The position numbers were made by a program, and so were the translations under genes. Positions 43,255-53,220 of a DNA stretch of 64,000 nucleotides are shown piece after piece. Source of the stretch: Corynebacterium kefirresidentii (GTDB taxonomy: Bacteria > Actinomycetota > Actinomycetes > Mycobacteriales > Mycobacteriaceae); NCBI GenBank assembly GCA_002154655.1, contig NGUZ01000002.1, positions 203,575 to 267,574 on the forward strand. Direction: 5' to 3'. The notes beneath the pieces were generated by a model, which was not told the DNA's origin, did not search any database, and worked only from the letters and a program-made list of their open reading frames with translations. Position 1 is the first letter of the stretch, and each line of letters begins with the position of its first letter.

Positions 43255-44193
43255 ATGGAAGATAGGGAGACTCGCCACGCTCACCGGAGCCAGGGCCATT
43301 CGCCGGACCGCCCAAATGCGGTGGTCCGGTTTGCGCGTCAATATGGCTGGTGGCGCGTGGTGGCTATCCCTTTGATGATCGCCTTGACCATCTGGTTCAT
43401 TGTCGATATCGCCACCGCTTCCTCCTTTGAAGAAGGGGCGGAAGAAACTACCGCAGCTGCCCCGACGAGTGCCGAGAAAATCGGGCCTGATCCGGCTGAT
43501 GCGGAAGCGGTCAAACGGGAAATTAGTGAGATGCCGCCCGGTGGTGCGTTTACCAAGCAGGGAAAGGGCACTTTCCATGAGGTGGGCGAGCCCGGCGCCG
43601 TAGCCGGTAAGGGCGGCGCGCAGAAGGTGCGCTATTCCATCGAGGTGGAAGATGGCCTCAATACCGCACCGTATGGCGGCGATGATTCTTTTGCAGCCAT
43701 GGTGGAAGCAACCCTTTCTGATCCGCGCGGCTGGACCGCGCACAAGGACTTCGAGTTCGAGCACGTGGCCTCTGATGCGGATCCAGATACCCGTATCCAG
43801 CTGACCTCCTTGGGTACCGCCGCGGAGCGGTGCGGGGAGAAAATTGAAACGGAAACCTCCTGCCATACCACCATTACTGGCGAGTCCACCACGATTATTA
43901 ATGAGGCTCGCTGGGTGCGCGGTGCGACGCCGTTTGAAGGCGATATGGGTAATTACCGCCAGTACGTTATTAACCACGAGCTGGGCCACGCCATTGGCTA
44001 TGCGGCCCATCAGCCGTGTGGTGGGCAGGGCAAGTTAGCTCCGATCATGATGCAGCAGACCTTGGATCTCAATAACAAGGTATTGCACGATCGCAAGCCC
44101 AGTGAGGTCTATCCTGATGAGGACGTGACCTGTACAGCTAACCCGTGGCCTTTCCCCAACCCGGATAATAAGGATCCCCACCAACCCGAATAG
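43255..44193 (+). CDS. DUF3152 membrane-anchored zinc metalloprotease-like protein
   Basis: A 312-residue protein with one helix near residues 36-57 (VVAIPLMIALTIWFIVDIATA) and an extracytoplasmic domain. NHELGHAIGYAAHQPC contains HELGH, an HExxH zinc site with a third His downstream, and PIMMQQT resembles a Met-turn, so the fold is metzincin-like. Conserved cysteines (C206/C215 region) probably form disulfides. Homologue of Rv3207c, whose substrate is unknown. It overlaps no neighbour; TIGR02569 follows after 9 bp. Confidence 0.8.
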   Translation: MEDRETRHAHRSQGHSPDRPNAVVRFARQYGWWRVVAIPLMIALTIWFIVDIATASSFEEGAEETTAAAPTSAEKIGPDPADAEAVKREISEMPPGGAFTKQGKGTFHEVGEPGAVAGKGGAQKVRYSIEVEDGLNTAPYGGDDSFAAMVEATLSDPRGWTAHKDFEFEHVASDADPDTRIQLTSLGTAAERCGEKIETETSCHTTITGESTTIINEARWVRGATPFEGDMGNYRQYVINHELGHAIGYAAHQPCGGQGKLAPIMMQQTLDLNNKVLHDRKPSEVYPDEDVTCTANPWPFPNPDNKDPHQPE

Positions 44194-44202
44194 GAGTTAA
44201 GG

Positions 44203-44988
44203 ATGCCGCTTCCCCCAGAGCATGTTTTAAGCGCCTTTCACGCGGAAACTGGTGCTACCGGTACTCGCCGCGCTCAGGGCGATCAATTAGGCCCGGTGTG
44301 GGATAACGGCATCAAGGTGGGGGACGTGGTCTATTCGCAGGCCGTTCCTTTTGCTGCATGGTCCGCCAAGACGCGCGAGCGCCTAAGTGTGCAAGGCGCC
44401 CGGGTTTCCCGGCCAATTTTATCTAGCGATGGCCGTCATACGGCCGCTGGCTGGAAGGCCACGCAGTTTATTCCGGGGCAGGTTCGTGGGCGCATTGATG
44501 AAACCGCACAGATGGCGCTGCGCCTTGATACGGCTATGGCCGAGGTGGCACTTCCCACCGGGCAGCGCGACGATGTCTTTGCTCGCGCGGAGCGCGCCGC
44601 GTGGGGAGAAACGGGGGAGGCTTATCGCCCGGCTCTGCTTGCCGACGTCCCCCTTATCCCTGCCCACACCGCTCTTCTCACCACCACGGTCTATCACGGC
44701 GCCAACCCGCCGGGAATCGTGGACATCGTGCCGGGCGAGTTCCCGCGCCCAGCCGGTTGGAGCGCCGCCCTAGTCATCGTCGACGGGCTTATTGCTCAGG
44801 CGGTTGATGATGAGATCTGCCAGCGCTTTAGCCACGTGCCTGGCATGCAGGAGCTGCTCTTGCGTGCAGTGTCGTATCGTCGTCATATCAACGATCTGCA
44901 TCCTGCTTCGCGTTCAAACACGCGTTCGCACATTGAACGGGTGGAGCAATATCTGGTGTCGCGAGCATCTGCCATACTGGAGCGGTGA
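44203..44988 (+). CDS. TIGR02569 family protein
   Basis: A 261-residue actinobacterial protein, distantly kinase-like (APH-fold look with WKATQFIPGQVRGRIDETAQMALRLDTAMAE), but without clear catalytic residues. It lies directly upstream of adnA in corynebacteria and mycobacteria, and here its stop overlaps the adnA start (GTGA), which suggests a link with DNA repair. No function is established. Confidence 0.72.
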   Translation: MPLPPEHVLSAFHAETGATGTRRAQGDQLGPVWDNGIKVGDVVYSQAVPFAAWSAKTRERLSVQGARVSRPILSSDGRHTAAGWKATQFIPGQVRGRIDETAQMALRLDTAMAEVALPTGQRDDVFARAERAAWGETGEAYRPALLADVPLIPAHTALLTTTVYHGANPPGIVDIVPGEFPRPAGWSAALVIVDGLIAQAVDDEICQRFSHVPGMQELLLRAVSYRRHINDLHPASRSNTRSHIERVEQYLVSRASAILER

Positions 44989-47900
44989 GTTACGACCCCC
45001 ATTCCACCGCGCGTGCGGGAGTGGTCCTCCCACCGTCCCCGCAAGTGCGCCTCGTTCCCCGTACCCCGTCCGCCACGGCCCGCAGCTGGCCGGTTGACCT
45101 GCCCGAATCCGGTTCCTGGAAAGTAACCGGTGCGGCAGGCAGTGGCGTGTCGAGCTTCCTTATCGATACCGTCATTCATGCCCTGGACAGAGCCCAGGAA
45201 ACTGGCGCGGATCCCTCCGGCATTCTCGTTATTGCGCCCTCGAAGGAATCCGGTGCCCGATTGCGCCGCGAACTTTCTGAACGCCTCGAGAATTACGCCG
45301 CACAGACCTCAATGGTGAGGTCTGTGCACTCCTTGGCTTTTGCGTTACTGCGCACGGCGGCCGAGGAGGAGTTGCGGCTCATTACCGGTGCGGAACACGA
45401 TGCCGTCATTCGGGAGCTACTTATCGGTCAAGCAGAAGACGGTCACGGATCCTGGCCAGAAGAGATGCGCCCCGCGCTGGAATATGTGGGCTTTGCTCGG
45501 CAGTTGCGCGATTTCCTTTTGCGCTCCATTGAACGAGGTCTGGGCCCAGGAGACCTGGAGCGCCTAGGCCACGAATATGGCCGCCCTATGTGGTCCGCCG
45601 CGGGCGAATTTCTGCGCGAGTATGAGCACGTACAGCTCCTCTCCCGTGCCCATTCATACTCTGCTGCAGAGTTGGTTACCGCGGTTCTCCAACGCCCTGA
45701 ATTACTGCGCGATCATCCCTTCCACACCATTGTCGTCGATGATGCGCAACTGCTCGACCCCACCGCAGGAAAGCTCATTCTTGGGCTAGCTGCGCAGGCC
45801 AACCTCGTAGTTGTGGGTGGAGATACAGCCCAATCTGTCTTTGCCTTTCGTGGTGCTAGCTCGCGCTTTTTGCAGGACTTTCCAGCCGAGCATGATATTG
45901 AGCTCACCGAGTCCTACCGCAGGCCCACACCGGCGTGCATCTCTATCGTGGACTCGGATGGTCGGCTGCGCGACGTCGTAGCTAATACTGTGCGCCGCCG
46001 TCACTTGGAAGATGCCGTGCCCTGGCGCGACATCGCTGTCATTGTGCGCTCTACTAGTGACATTGGCCAAATGCGCCGCACCCTCCTAGCCGCCGGTGTG
46101 CCCGTACATATCAATCCCACCGACGTTGTCTTGGCCGAACAGCGTTTGGTCTCCGCTGTGCTGCTTGCACTGCGCGCCTTGGAGGAGGAACTATCTAACT
46201 CTGAGTTGGAAGAACTACTCACCGGACCTGTGGGTGGCGCCGATCCTGTCACCCTGCGCCGACTGATCCGTGGCTTGCGCCGCTGGGATTCCACCACTCG
46301 GGGCATCGATAGCCTCCGGGGCCTTCTCTACGGCGAGCTCCCAGACTTCAACGGACAGCTCACTGAACGGGAATATTCGATCCTCGAACGCGTTCGTGCA
46401 GTGCTCAGTGCCGGCCGGGAAGCGCTCACTTCCGGCGCTTCGGTGGAGGAGATTCTGTGGGCCGTATGGAGTGCTACCGAGCTGGACAACCGTCTACAGG
46501 CCTCGGCCTTGCGCGGTGGTGCAACGGGCTCGCAGGCCGACCGCGACCTAGATGCAATGATGGCGCTTTTTGACGCTGCTGGAGACTACGTAGAACGCCG
46601 CCCGGATTCTTCACTGAGCGCGTTTTTGACCCATATCACTGAACAAGAACTTCCCACCGGCGTGCGTGACCGCCGCACCGCCATCCCGCAGGCCGTAGAA
46701 ATCCTGACCGCGCACGGTGCAGTGGGCCGCGAATGGGACACCGTCATCGTGGCCGGCGCCCAGGAAGGCAGCTGGCCTTCGCTAGGGGAGACTGGCTCCA
46801 TCTTCGGGCAAGAAGATCTCATCGATCTCCTCGACCACGATATTGATCCCGATACTCCCGTCAGTCACATCGCCTCCCGCTTGGCAGAGGAGCGTCGTCT
46901 CTTCCACGTCGCTACCACCCGCCACCGAAAGCGCTTGCTCATTACTGCCGTGGAGAATCCAGAGGGCGATACGGTCTCCGAGCCTTCTCGGTTCATCAAC
47001 GAATTCGCCGGACGTGGTGTCGATGTTCCCGGTCAAGCTGCGCGTCGCCAAGCAAAGCGGGCGCTGCGCCGCGCCCAACTCCCGCGCGAATTGGGTCTCG
47101 ATGTGCCCGAACCCGCACCCGTTTCTTTGCGCGATGGTTTGGAGATTGATCCACTCGATGTTGCGGTGCTGTCCGTGCCGGCCTTTGTCGCACAGCTGCG
47201 CCGGGTAGTTAGCAATCCGGAATCCGGTGAGGTTGAACGCAAGCAAGCTGCCCGCCAGCTCGCGCGGTTAGCGGCGGCCGAAATCCCCGGCGCCCACCCG
47301 GAGCAGTGGTGGTCGGCTCGTTCCGTTGCGGCTGAACTGCCGTTGCATACCAGCGGCAGTTTATCGCCCTCTCGCGTAGAAGCGTTGCTCAACTGCCCGC
47401 TCAAGGCTGTGCTGGGCAATGTGGCTGAGGACCCGAGTGCTGAGGAGCACCTGCTCCGCGGTACGTTGGCCCACGCCTTCTTTGAAGCCATTGGCCGCGG
47501 TATGGATGCGGAAAAGGCCAAGCTTTTGGTGATGGAGGCTTTCGAGCGCATCCAGGACGTCCCGCAGTGGCAATTGCGATTCAAACTCGACGAGTTTTCC
47601 GCGCTATTGGACCGCGCCCGCGAATGGGCGCGCCAATCTGAAGTAAATCAAGAACTAGTGGGCGTGGAAATTCCTGTGGGCGTACATGTCGGTGAAGGCG
47701 TGCGCATCGGCGGCTATATGGACCGTCTCCTTCGCGATGAAGAAGGAAACTACTTGGTCGTGGACCTCAAGACCGGGAAAACCCAACCGGCCAAGAAAGA
47801 AGCCGAAGACCATGTGCAGTTAATGACCTATCAGCTCGCGCTTGCCCACGGTGCATTCGACGGCCATCAGGTCCACGACGGTGAAGGAATGCCGCGCCAG

Positions 47901-48128
47901 GGAGGAGTGCTGGTTTACCCGGGCGCAACCACTAAGAAGATTGGCGAGAATTGGCAAAGCGATAAATCTCCGGAAGCACTCGAAGAATTCGCCGCACTTC
48001 TGCCCCCGCTGGTGGAGGAAATGCGTGGTCCGCGCATTACTGCGCGTACCAATAAAGACTGCGATAAATGCCCAATTCGCTCCATCTGCCCCGTGCAGGA
48101 AGAAGGAAGGATGACCACCGATGCCTAA
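44985..48128 (+). CDS. adnA: AdnA subunit of the AdnAB helicase-nuclease (UvrD/AddB-like)
   Basis: A 1047-residue subunit of the actinobacterial machine that resects DNA double-strand breaks. The N-terminal helicase half is degenerate: the P-loop reads VTGAAGSGVSSFLID (residues 47-61), without the GK(S/T) lysine, and the DExx box is VVDDAQLLD. The C-terminal nuclease is RecB-like, with YLVVDLKTGKTQ for catalysis. Cysteines in LLNCPLKA and CDKCPIRSIC form the [4Fe-4S] cage of AddB-type nucleases. AdnB follows with an 8-bp overlap, as Rv3202c-Rv3201c. Confidence 0.87.
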   Translation: MSYDPHSTARAGVVLPPSPQVRLVPRTPSATARSWPVDLPESGSWKVTGAAGSGVSSFLIDTVIHALDRAQETGADPSGILVIAPSKESGARLRRELSERLENYAAQTSMVRSVHSLAFALLRTAAEEELRLITGAEHDAVIRELLIGQAEDGHGSWPEEMRPALEYVGFARQLRDFLLRSIERGLGPGDLERLGHEYGRPMWSAAGEFLREYEHVQLLSRAHSYSAAELVTAVLQRPELLRDHPFHTIVVDDAQLLDPTAGKLILGLAAQANLVVVGGDTAQSVFAFRGASSRFLQDFPAEHDIELTESYRRPTPACISIVDSDGRLRDVVANTVRRRHLEDAVPWRDIAVIVRSTSDIGQMRRTLLAAGVPVHINPTDVVLAEQRLVSAVLLALRALEEELSNSELEELLTGPVGGADPVTLRRLIRGLRRWDSTTRGIDSLRGLLYGELPDFNGQLTEREYSILERVRAVLSAGREALTSGASVEEILWAVWSATELDNRLQASALRGGATGSQADRDLDAMMALFDAAGDYVERRPDSSLSAFLTHITEQELPTGVRDRRTAIPQAVEILTAHGAVGREWDTVIVAGAQEGSWPSLGETGSIFGQEDLIDLLDHDIDPDTPVSHIASRLAEERRLFHVATTRHRKRLLITAVENPEGDTVSEPSRFINEFAGRGVDVPGQAARRQAKRALRRAQLPRELGLDVPEPAPVSLRDGLEIDPLDVAVLSVPAFVAQLRRVVSNPESGEVERKQAARQLARLAAAEIPGAHPEQWWSARSVAAELPLHTSGSLSPSRVEALLNCPLKAVLGNVAEDPSAEEHLLRGTLAHAFFEAIGRGMDAEKAKLLVMEAFERIQDVPQWQLRFKLDEFSALLDRAREWARQSEVNQELVGVEIPVGVHVGEGVRIGGYMDRLLRDEEGNYLVVDLKTGKTQPAKKEAEDHVQLMTYQLALAHGAFDGHQVHDGEGMPRQGGVLVYPGATTKKIGENWQSDKSPEALEEFAALLPPLVEEMRGPRITARTNKDCDKCPIRSICPVQEEGRMTTDA

Positions 48129-51100
48129 GAGCAACTTTTCCCCACAGCAAATCGCTGCGGCCTTGGGCAAGGATTTCCCGCCTACCGACGAACAAGCCCA
48201 TGTCATTGAAGGCCCATTTAGCCCCAAACTCGTGGTTGCCGGCGCTGGTGCTGGCAAGACAGAAACCATGGCCTCGCGCGTGGTGTATTTGGTGGCCAAT
48301 GGTTATGTGCGACCTGAACAGGTTCTTGGCCTGACCTTTACCCGCAAAGCCGCGCAACAGCTGGAGCAACGCATTCGCAAGCAGCTGATTCAACTGCGCG
48401 ATTCCGGTCTCATCCCACCAGGCAGCGATGTGGCAGAAGCATTAGAAAACATTGCGCCGAAGGTATCCACCTATGACTCCTACGCCGGAGAACTCGTTCG
48501 CGAATACGGCCTATTAGTTCCGGTTGAGCCCACCGCGCGCATCATTACTGAGGCCGAGCGCTATTCCTTAGCCTACGATGTGGTGCGCAATTACACCGGC
48601 CAACTAGAAGACGATCGCACCCTAGCCACTATCACCGAGACCCTGCTGAGCCTCAGCCAAGATATTGATAACGGTCTCAAAGACACGAGCCATATCGCTG
48701 AGCATGCGCGCGATTTTCGCGCAGATATCGATAACCTTGACAAATCGAAGAAGAATGGCCCCGAATACTCTCAAAAGCTGCTGGGCTATATCCAGACACA
48801 GGAACGCCGCGTGCAGTACGTACCGCTGCTGGAGGCCATGAAAAAGGAACAATCCGAGCGACAAGTCATCACCTTTGGCGAGCAAATGTCTGTCGCCGCC
48901 CGAGTAGCGCGTGATTATCCCGTGGTGGGCAGGCAACAATCCCAGCGCTACAAGGTTGTCATGTTGGATGAGTACCAAGACACCTCCTATGCCCAGCGCG
49001 TTCTACTTCGAAGCCTTTTCGGCGGCGAAAAAGATGAATTGTCGGTTACGGCTGTAGGCGATCCAATGCAGGCCATCTACGGCTGGCGCGGCGCGACCTC
49101 TGAAAACCTCACCGCCTTCGTGGAGGATTTTCCAGTCGCGCCGGGCACACCTGCTCCGAAGGACCAATTGACTACCTCGTGGCGCAACCCCTCTGGTGCG
49201 CTGGATTTGGCTAACTCAGTGGCGGAGAGGGTATTTGAAGGCGTTGAGCGTCCCGTGGATGAGCTTTCTGCCGCCCCACATAAAGGCGAGGGTGAAATCC
49301 AGCTGGCCTACTTTGAAAGCGAAAATCGCGAGCGCGAATTTATCGCCGAGCATTTGAAAAAGCAGTGGGACAAACGCGAGGGAGACACCTTCAGCGCCGC
49401 GGTTTTGGTGCGTAAAAATAGGCAGTCCGCACCTATCGCTGCGGCTTTAGACAAGGCGGGCGTACCTAATGAAATCATCGGTCTCGGTGGTTTGTTGTGG
49501 CAGCCAGAAATCCAGGATCTCGTGGCCATTGCCACGATGCTCGTACGCCCAGAAGATCTGTCTGCAGCAGTGCGGGTACTGGCTGGCCCTATGTGCGGTT
49601 TGGGGATTAGCGATATTCAAGCCCTCACTTCGCGTCAACGAAACCTCGCCGGAGCAAGGGAGGAGCGCTTGCGTTGGGAACCAGGAATGGACCCGGAAGA
49701 TTACCTGCGAGCGCAGTTGGAAGATGTCACCGCAGAAGAACCGGATCAGCGCGTTGGCCTTGCCGACGCCCTGGCTGACTTGGGGGAGAGGGACCGCTTT
49801 ACCCCACAGGGCCTTGCCCGCATGGAAGAGGTATCTGCCAAACTGCGGCACTTGCGCACCTATTCGCTATCTAAGCCGCTGGTGGATATCTTCGCTGATA
49901 TTGAGGCATTGTTTAATATCCGTACCGAAGTCTTGGCGCGCGGAAGCGCGGGGGGAACTGCCCACTTGGATAAATTTGCCGATATCGTCGCTAGCTTCCA
50001 CGGTGATTCTTTGTACGCACTCTTGGACTATTTTGCGCTTGCACTCGAAAAGGAAGACGGTTTGGACATGGGTGAGGTGCCTGCCGCAACGGACCGTGTG
50101 CAAATTATGACTGCGCATAAGGCCAAGGGCTTGGAATGGGAGCATGTCTGCGTGGTGCATGCTGATTCTTCTAGCTATAACGCGCAAGCGGAGACCTTCC
50201 TTAGCAGGATCGAAAAGGTCCCAGGGGAGGACGACTATATTGAGGTCCCAGAGGATGCCGAAAAGCGCTCGCAGTTCCAAAACGCCTGCGAAGAGTTTAA
50301 GAAAGCAGATAGTGCCCTAAAGGCGGAAGAATCTGCGCGCCTTTTTTATGTTGCATTGACCCGTACCGAATCCACGCTGACCGTTACTGGCTCGGGGACT
50401 AATAACCTTTCTTCAAGAAACAAGAAGGGGCCCTATGAATACTTGGAGCATTTGAAGGAGAAGTTCCCGCAGTACGTGGTGGAGTGGTCCGTGCCAGATG
50501 AACCGTCCGAGGAGGACTTTGGTGAGAGCGCACAGTTCCCAGCGCTGAAGGCCAACCCGGAGGCAGTTGCCGGTGCCGATGCGGTGCTTGAGGCGATGGA
50601 AGAACTTCCAGACCTCAGCCACGGTGAAACCTTTGAGTTGTGGGAGCAGGAGGCTGGCGCGCTCATTGAAGAATTCAAGGCCCTGCAACAACCGGTGGTA
50701 GACGTTGAGTTGCCCAGTGAACTGACTGCTTCTGACATGGTTGCGCTGCGGGCTGACCCGCTGCAGTTCGCCCGGAGGCAACGCCGTCCAGTGCCGTTCA
50801 AGCCGAATGCTTATGCCAAGCGCGGTACCGCCTTCCACGCGTGGTTGGAGGACCGCTTTGGCAGCCCTGCACTATTGAGCGAGGAAGAGCTGCCGGGTAC
50901 TGATGAGGCGGCGGACTATGACTTGGAAGAGCTGAAAAAGGCTTTCTTGAGCTCGGAGTGGGCGCAACGTCAACCGGAATACGTAGAAGCGCCTTTTGAA
51001 ATCACCATCGGTGAGGCCGTGGTGCGCGGGCGCATGGACGCGGTATTCCGCTTGGACGACGGCACGTGGATGGTGGTGGACTGGAAGACAGGCCGCCCAC

Positions 51101-51300
51101 CCCAAGGGGAGGCTATGGACGCCGCCAAGATACAGCTTGCGGTTTATGCAGAGGCATGGCGGCGTATCCATGGCGGAGAGAAGATTCGCGCTGCTTTCTA
51201 CTACGTGCACGATGGCTATACCTTCGAGCCAGCCCGCCTTCCACGTGGGGAAGAGCTAAAGAAACTCCTTGAATCGTCAGTTGAGCACCAAAAGGGCTAA
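48121..51300 (+). CDS. adnB: AdnB subunit of the AdnAB helicase-nuclease
   Basis: The 1059-residue motor subunit. Walker A is AGAGAGKTETMASR (about 40-53), the DExx box is LDEYQDTSYAQR (about 283), and TAHKAKGLEWEHVCVVH is motif V. The C-terminal nuclease shows AYAKRGTAFHAWLEDRFG, RGRMDAVFRLDDGTW and MVVDWKTGRPP, so nuclease activity should be intact; no Fe-S cysteines are present, as expected for this subunit. It overlaps adnA by 8 bp. Confidence 0.9.
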   Translation: MPKSNFSPQQIAAALGKDFPPTDEQAHVIEGPFSPKLVVAGAGAGKTETMASRVVYLVANGYVRPEQVLGLTFTRKAAQQLEQRIRKQLIQLRDSGLIPPGSDVAEALENIAPKVSTYDSYAGELVREYGLLVPVEPTARIITEAERYSLAYDVVRNYTGQLEDDRTLATITETLLSLSQDIDNGLKDTSHIAEHARDFRADIDNLDKSKKNGPEYSQKLLGYIQTQERRVQYVPLLEAMKKEQSERQVITFGEQMSVAARVARDYPVVGRQQSQRYKVVMLDEYQDTSYAQRVLLRSLFGGEKDELSVTAVGDPMQAIYGWRGATSENLTAFVEDFPVAPGTPAPKDQLTTSWRNPSGALDLANSVAERVFEGVERPVDELSAAPHKGEGEIQLAYFESENREREFIAEHLKKQWDKREGDTFSAAVLVRKNRQSAPIAAALDKAGVPNEIIGLGGLLWQPEIQDLVAIATMLVRPEDLSAAVRVLAGPMCGLGISDIQALTSRQRNLAGAREERLRWEPGMDPEDYLRAQLEDVTAEEPDQRVGLADALADLGERDRFTPQGLARMEEVSAKLRHLRTYSLSKPLVDIFADIEALFNIRTEVLARGSAGGTAHLDKFADIVASFHGDSLYALLDYFALALEKEDGLDMGEVPAATDRVQIMTAHKAKGLEWEHVCVVHADSSSYNAQAETFLSRIEKVPGEDDYIEVPEDAEKRSQFQNACEEFKKADSALKAEESARLFYVALTRTESTLTVTGSGTNNLSSRNKKGPYEYLEHLKEKFPQYVVEWSVPDEPSEEDFGESAQFPALKANPEAVAGADAVLEAMEELPDLSHGETFELWEQEAGALIEEFKALQQPVVDVELPSELTASDMVALRADPLQFARRQRRPVPFKPNAYAKRGTAFHAWLEDRFGSPALLSEEELPGTDEAADYDLEELKKAFLSSEWAQRQPEYVEAPFEITIGEAVVRGRMDAVFRLDDGTWMVVDWKTGRPPQGEAMDAAKIQLAVYAEAWRRIHGGEKIRAAFYYVHDGYTFEPARLPRGEELKKLLESSVEHQKG

Positions 51301-51369
51301 GGTATGTGAGCGGTTGCGTAAGCACGCAATCTCTTGAGCAATCATTCGAGACCAGAAAAGGCGGGGCTA

Positions 51370-52488
51370 GTGGGCAAAAATCGTGCGCGAGCTATGAAGT
51401 CGCACTTTAAGAGTCGCTTTTTGCCGCAGGTTGAGCTGTCCTCGCAGCCGGACCACGCGCTCATTGACGTCATTACGGTGCCGAGGGATGAAAATTCCAG
51501 CCCGTGGCGTCAGTTGGGCAAGCGTGTGCTGTGGGCTTTAGGCATTGTTGTCTTCGTGACAGTCGTGGTCTATTTGGACGGCGGTGGATATAGCGAGGAC
51601 ATGTCGCTTTTGGATTCCGCCTACTATGCTGCGGTGTCGCTAACTACAGTGGGCTACGGCGATATCGTTCCTGTGTCCCCGCAGGCCAGGTTCATTAACT
51701 TAACGCTTATTACACCTGCCCGCCTGATCTTCCTTGTTTTATTGGTTGGCGCGACCTTGTCCGTGCTAACGGATAAGGCCCGACGTACTTTCCAAATCCA
51801 GAACTGGAGAAAGCAATTGCGTAACCACACCGTCGTTATCGGGTATGGCACCAAGGGCGCCGGAGCGGTGGCCGCGCTGCTGGCCGACGATGTTCCGTCC
51901 TCCCAGATCGTGGTCATTGATACCAACCGTGCCTCCCTAGCTCACGCAGAGCACCACGGACTAGTCACCATTTTTGGTTCCGGCACAAAGCAAGACGTAT
52001 TGAAGATCGCTGGGGTAGAGCACGCAAGCTCTATTGTTGTAACCCCATCTACGGACGATACTGCGGTGCTGTGCTGTCTATCCGTGCGAGAGCTTGCACC
52101 CAAGGCCAAGATTGTGGCGTCGGTTCGCGAGTCTGAGAACCGCCACCTGCTGCTGCAATCTGGTGCGGATTCTGTGGTCACCTCTGCTGAGACTGCCGGC
52201 CGACTATTGGGCCTAGCTACCGTGACCCCGACGGTGGTGGAGATGATGGAAGACCTGCTTTCACCTAATGAGGGCTTCTCCGTGGCCGAGCGTGCCGTGC
52301 GCGAGTTTGAGGTTGGTTCTAACCCACGCCACCTGGCAGATATCGTGCTTGCTGTCCTGCGCAATAATGAGCTGCACCGAGTGGATACCGCGGACGCCTC
52401 CGCGTTGAAGCCGGGAGACCGATTGCTGTATATCAAGCACGAGATGGAACAGCCCATTGAGGTCATGGACGATGATGACGAGGACTAA
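51370..52488 (+). CDS. potassium channel with RCK (TrkA-N) domain
   Basis: A 372-residue single-pore channel. Helix 1 (VLWALGIVVFVTVVVYL), the selectivity filter TTVGYGD (about residues 91-97), helix 2 (RLIFLVLLVGATLSVL), then a cytoplasmic RCK domain with the nucleotide loop VVIGYGTKGAGAVAALL and a TrkA-C part. It sits between adnB and nudC as Rv3200c does. I prefer GTG 51370, with AAAAGGCGG upstream, over the TTG at 51334. K+ conductance is assigned by the filter; gating ligand unknown. Confidence 0.85.
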   Translation: MGKNRARAMKSHFKSRFLPQVELSSQPDHALIDVITVPRDENSSPWRQLGKRVLWALGIVVFVTVVVYLDGGGYSEDMSLLDSAYYAAVSLTTVGYGDIVPVSPQARFINLTLITPARLIFLVLLVGATLSVLTDKARRTFQIQNWRKQLRNHTVVIGYGTKGAGAVAALLADDVPSSQIVVIDTNRASLAHAEHHGLVTIFGSGTKQDVLKIAGVEHASSIVVTPSTDDTAVLCCLSVRELAPKAKIVASVRESENRHLLLQSGADSVVTSAETAGRLLGLATVTPTVVEMMEDLLSPNEGFSVAERAVREFEVGSNPRHLADIVLAVLRNNELHRVDTADASALKPGDRLLYIKHEMEQPIEVMDDDDED

Positions 52489-53220
52489 ATGTTCCTCCCA
52501 GTAACTCCTAGTGGCCTCGTACCGGTTACGGGGGTGGGGGAGCCGGTGCTGGTGAAAGAGGTTCCCGGGGGCGTCGGCAAGCAGGTCGTGGTGGACCTAG
52601 GCACCTTGCAGGCATTCTTGGTCTCGGAGGATAGTGCCGGGAAGCTAGGCCGTTTGGAAAGTGCAACCTTTTTTGCAGACCAGCCGGTTATCCTGCAAGC
52701 CATCGCGCTTATCCGCAACCGACGCGAACAGCGCTTTGATCCCCGGACCGGACGCCAGCTGGACTACCCGGCGCCGGGAATCGTTGGGCGCGATCCGCAC
52801 GACGAGAAACGGCTGGTCTTCCCGCGCTTGGATCCCGCCGTCATTGGGCTCATTCGCCTCAGCGGTACAGACCGGATTTTGCTGGCGCGCAATCGCCGCC
52901 GCAATAGCTTCTTCTCTTTGATCGCTGGTTACGTTGAATCCGGCGAGACTGCGGAGGCAGCCTTTGCACGCGAAGCGCTCGAAGAAACCGGGCGTAGGGT
53001 GGACCATATTCGTTATTGGGGCTCGCAGGCGTGGCCGCCGAGCGGCTCGCTTATGCTGGGCTTTTGTGCACAAACGGCTGATGTCCACCCCACCTGCCAT
53101 ACTGATGGGGAACTGGAAGAAATCCGGTGGGTGGAGCGCGCCGAGCTACCTCAGCTTAAGCTGGCCCGCCCGGGTTCAATTGCACACACGATGATTATGG
53201 AGTGGTATCACGGTGACTAA
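52489..53220 (+). CDS. nudC: NADH/NAD+ pyrophosphatase (NudC-type Nudix hydrolase)
   Basis: A 243-residue Nudix enzyme. The Nudix box is GYVESGETAEAAFAREALEETGRRV, followed by the NADH-pyrophosphatase motif here as SQAWPPSGSLMLGF (usual SQPWPFPxS). The zinc ribbon before the box, which has four Cys in E. coli NudC, has none here. It hydrolyses NADH to NMNH and AMP and may also de-cap NAD-RNA. It begins immediately after the K+ channel stop and overlaps uvrD2 by 8 bp. Confidence 0.87.
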   Translation: MFLPVTPSGLVPVTGVGEPVLVKEVPGGVGKQVVVDLGTLQAFLVSEDSAGKLGRLESATFFADQPVILQAIALIRNRREQRFDPRTGRQLDYPAPGIVGRDPHDEKRLVFPRLDPAVIGLIRLSGTDRILLARNRRRNSFFSLIAGYVESGETAEAAFAREALEETGRRVDHIRYWGSQAWPPSGSLMLGFCAQTADVHPTCHTDGELEEIRWVERAELPQLKLARPGSIAHTMIMEWYHGD

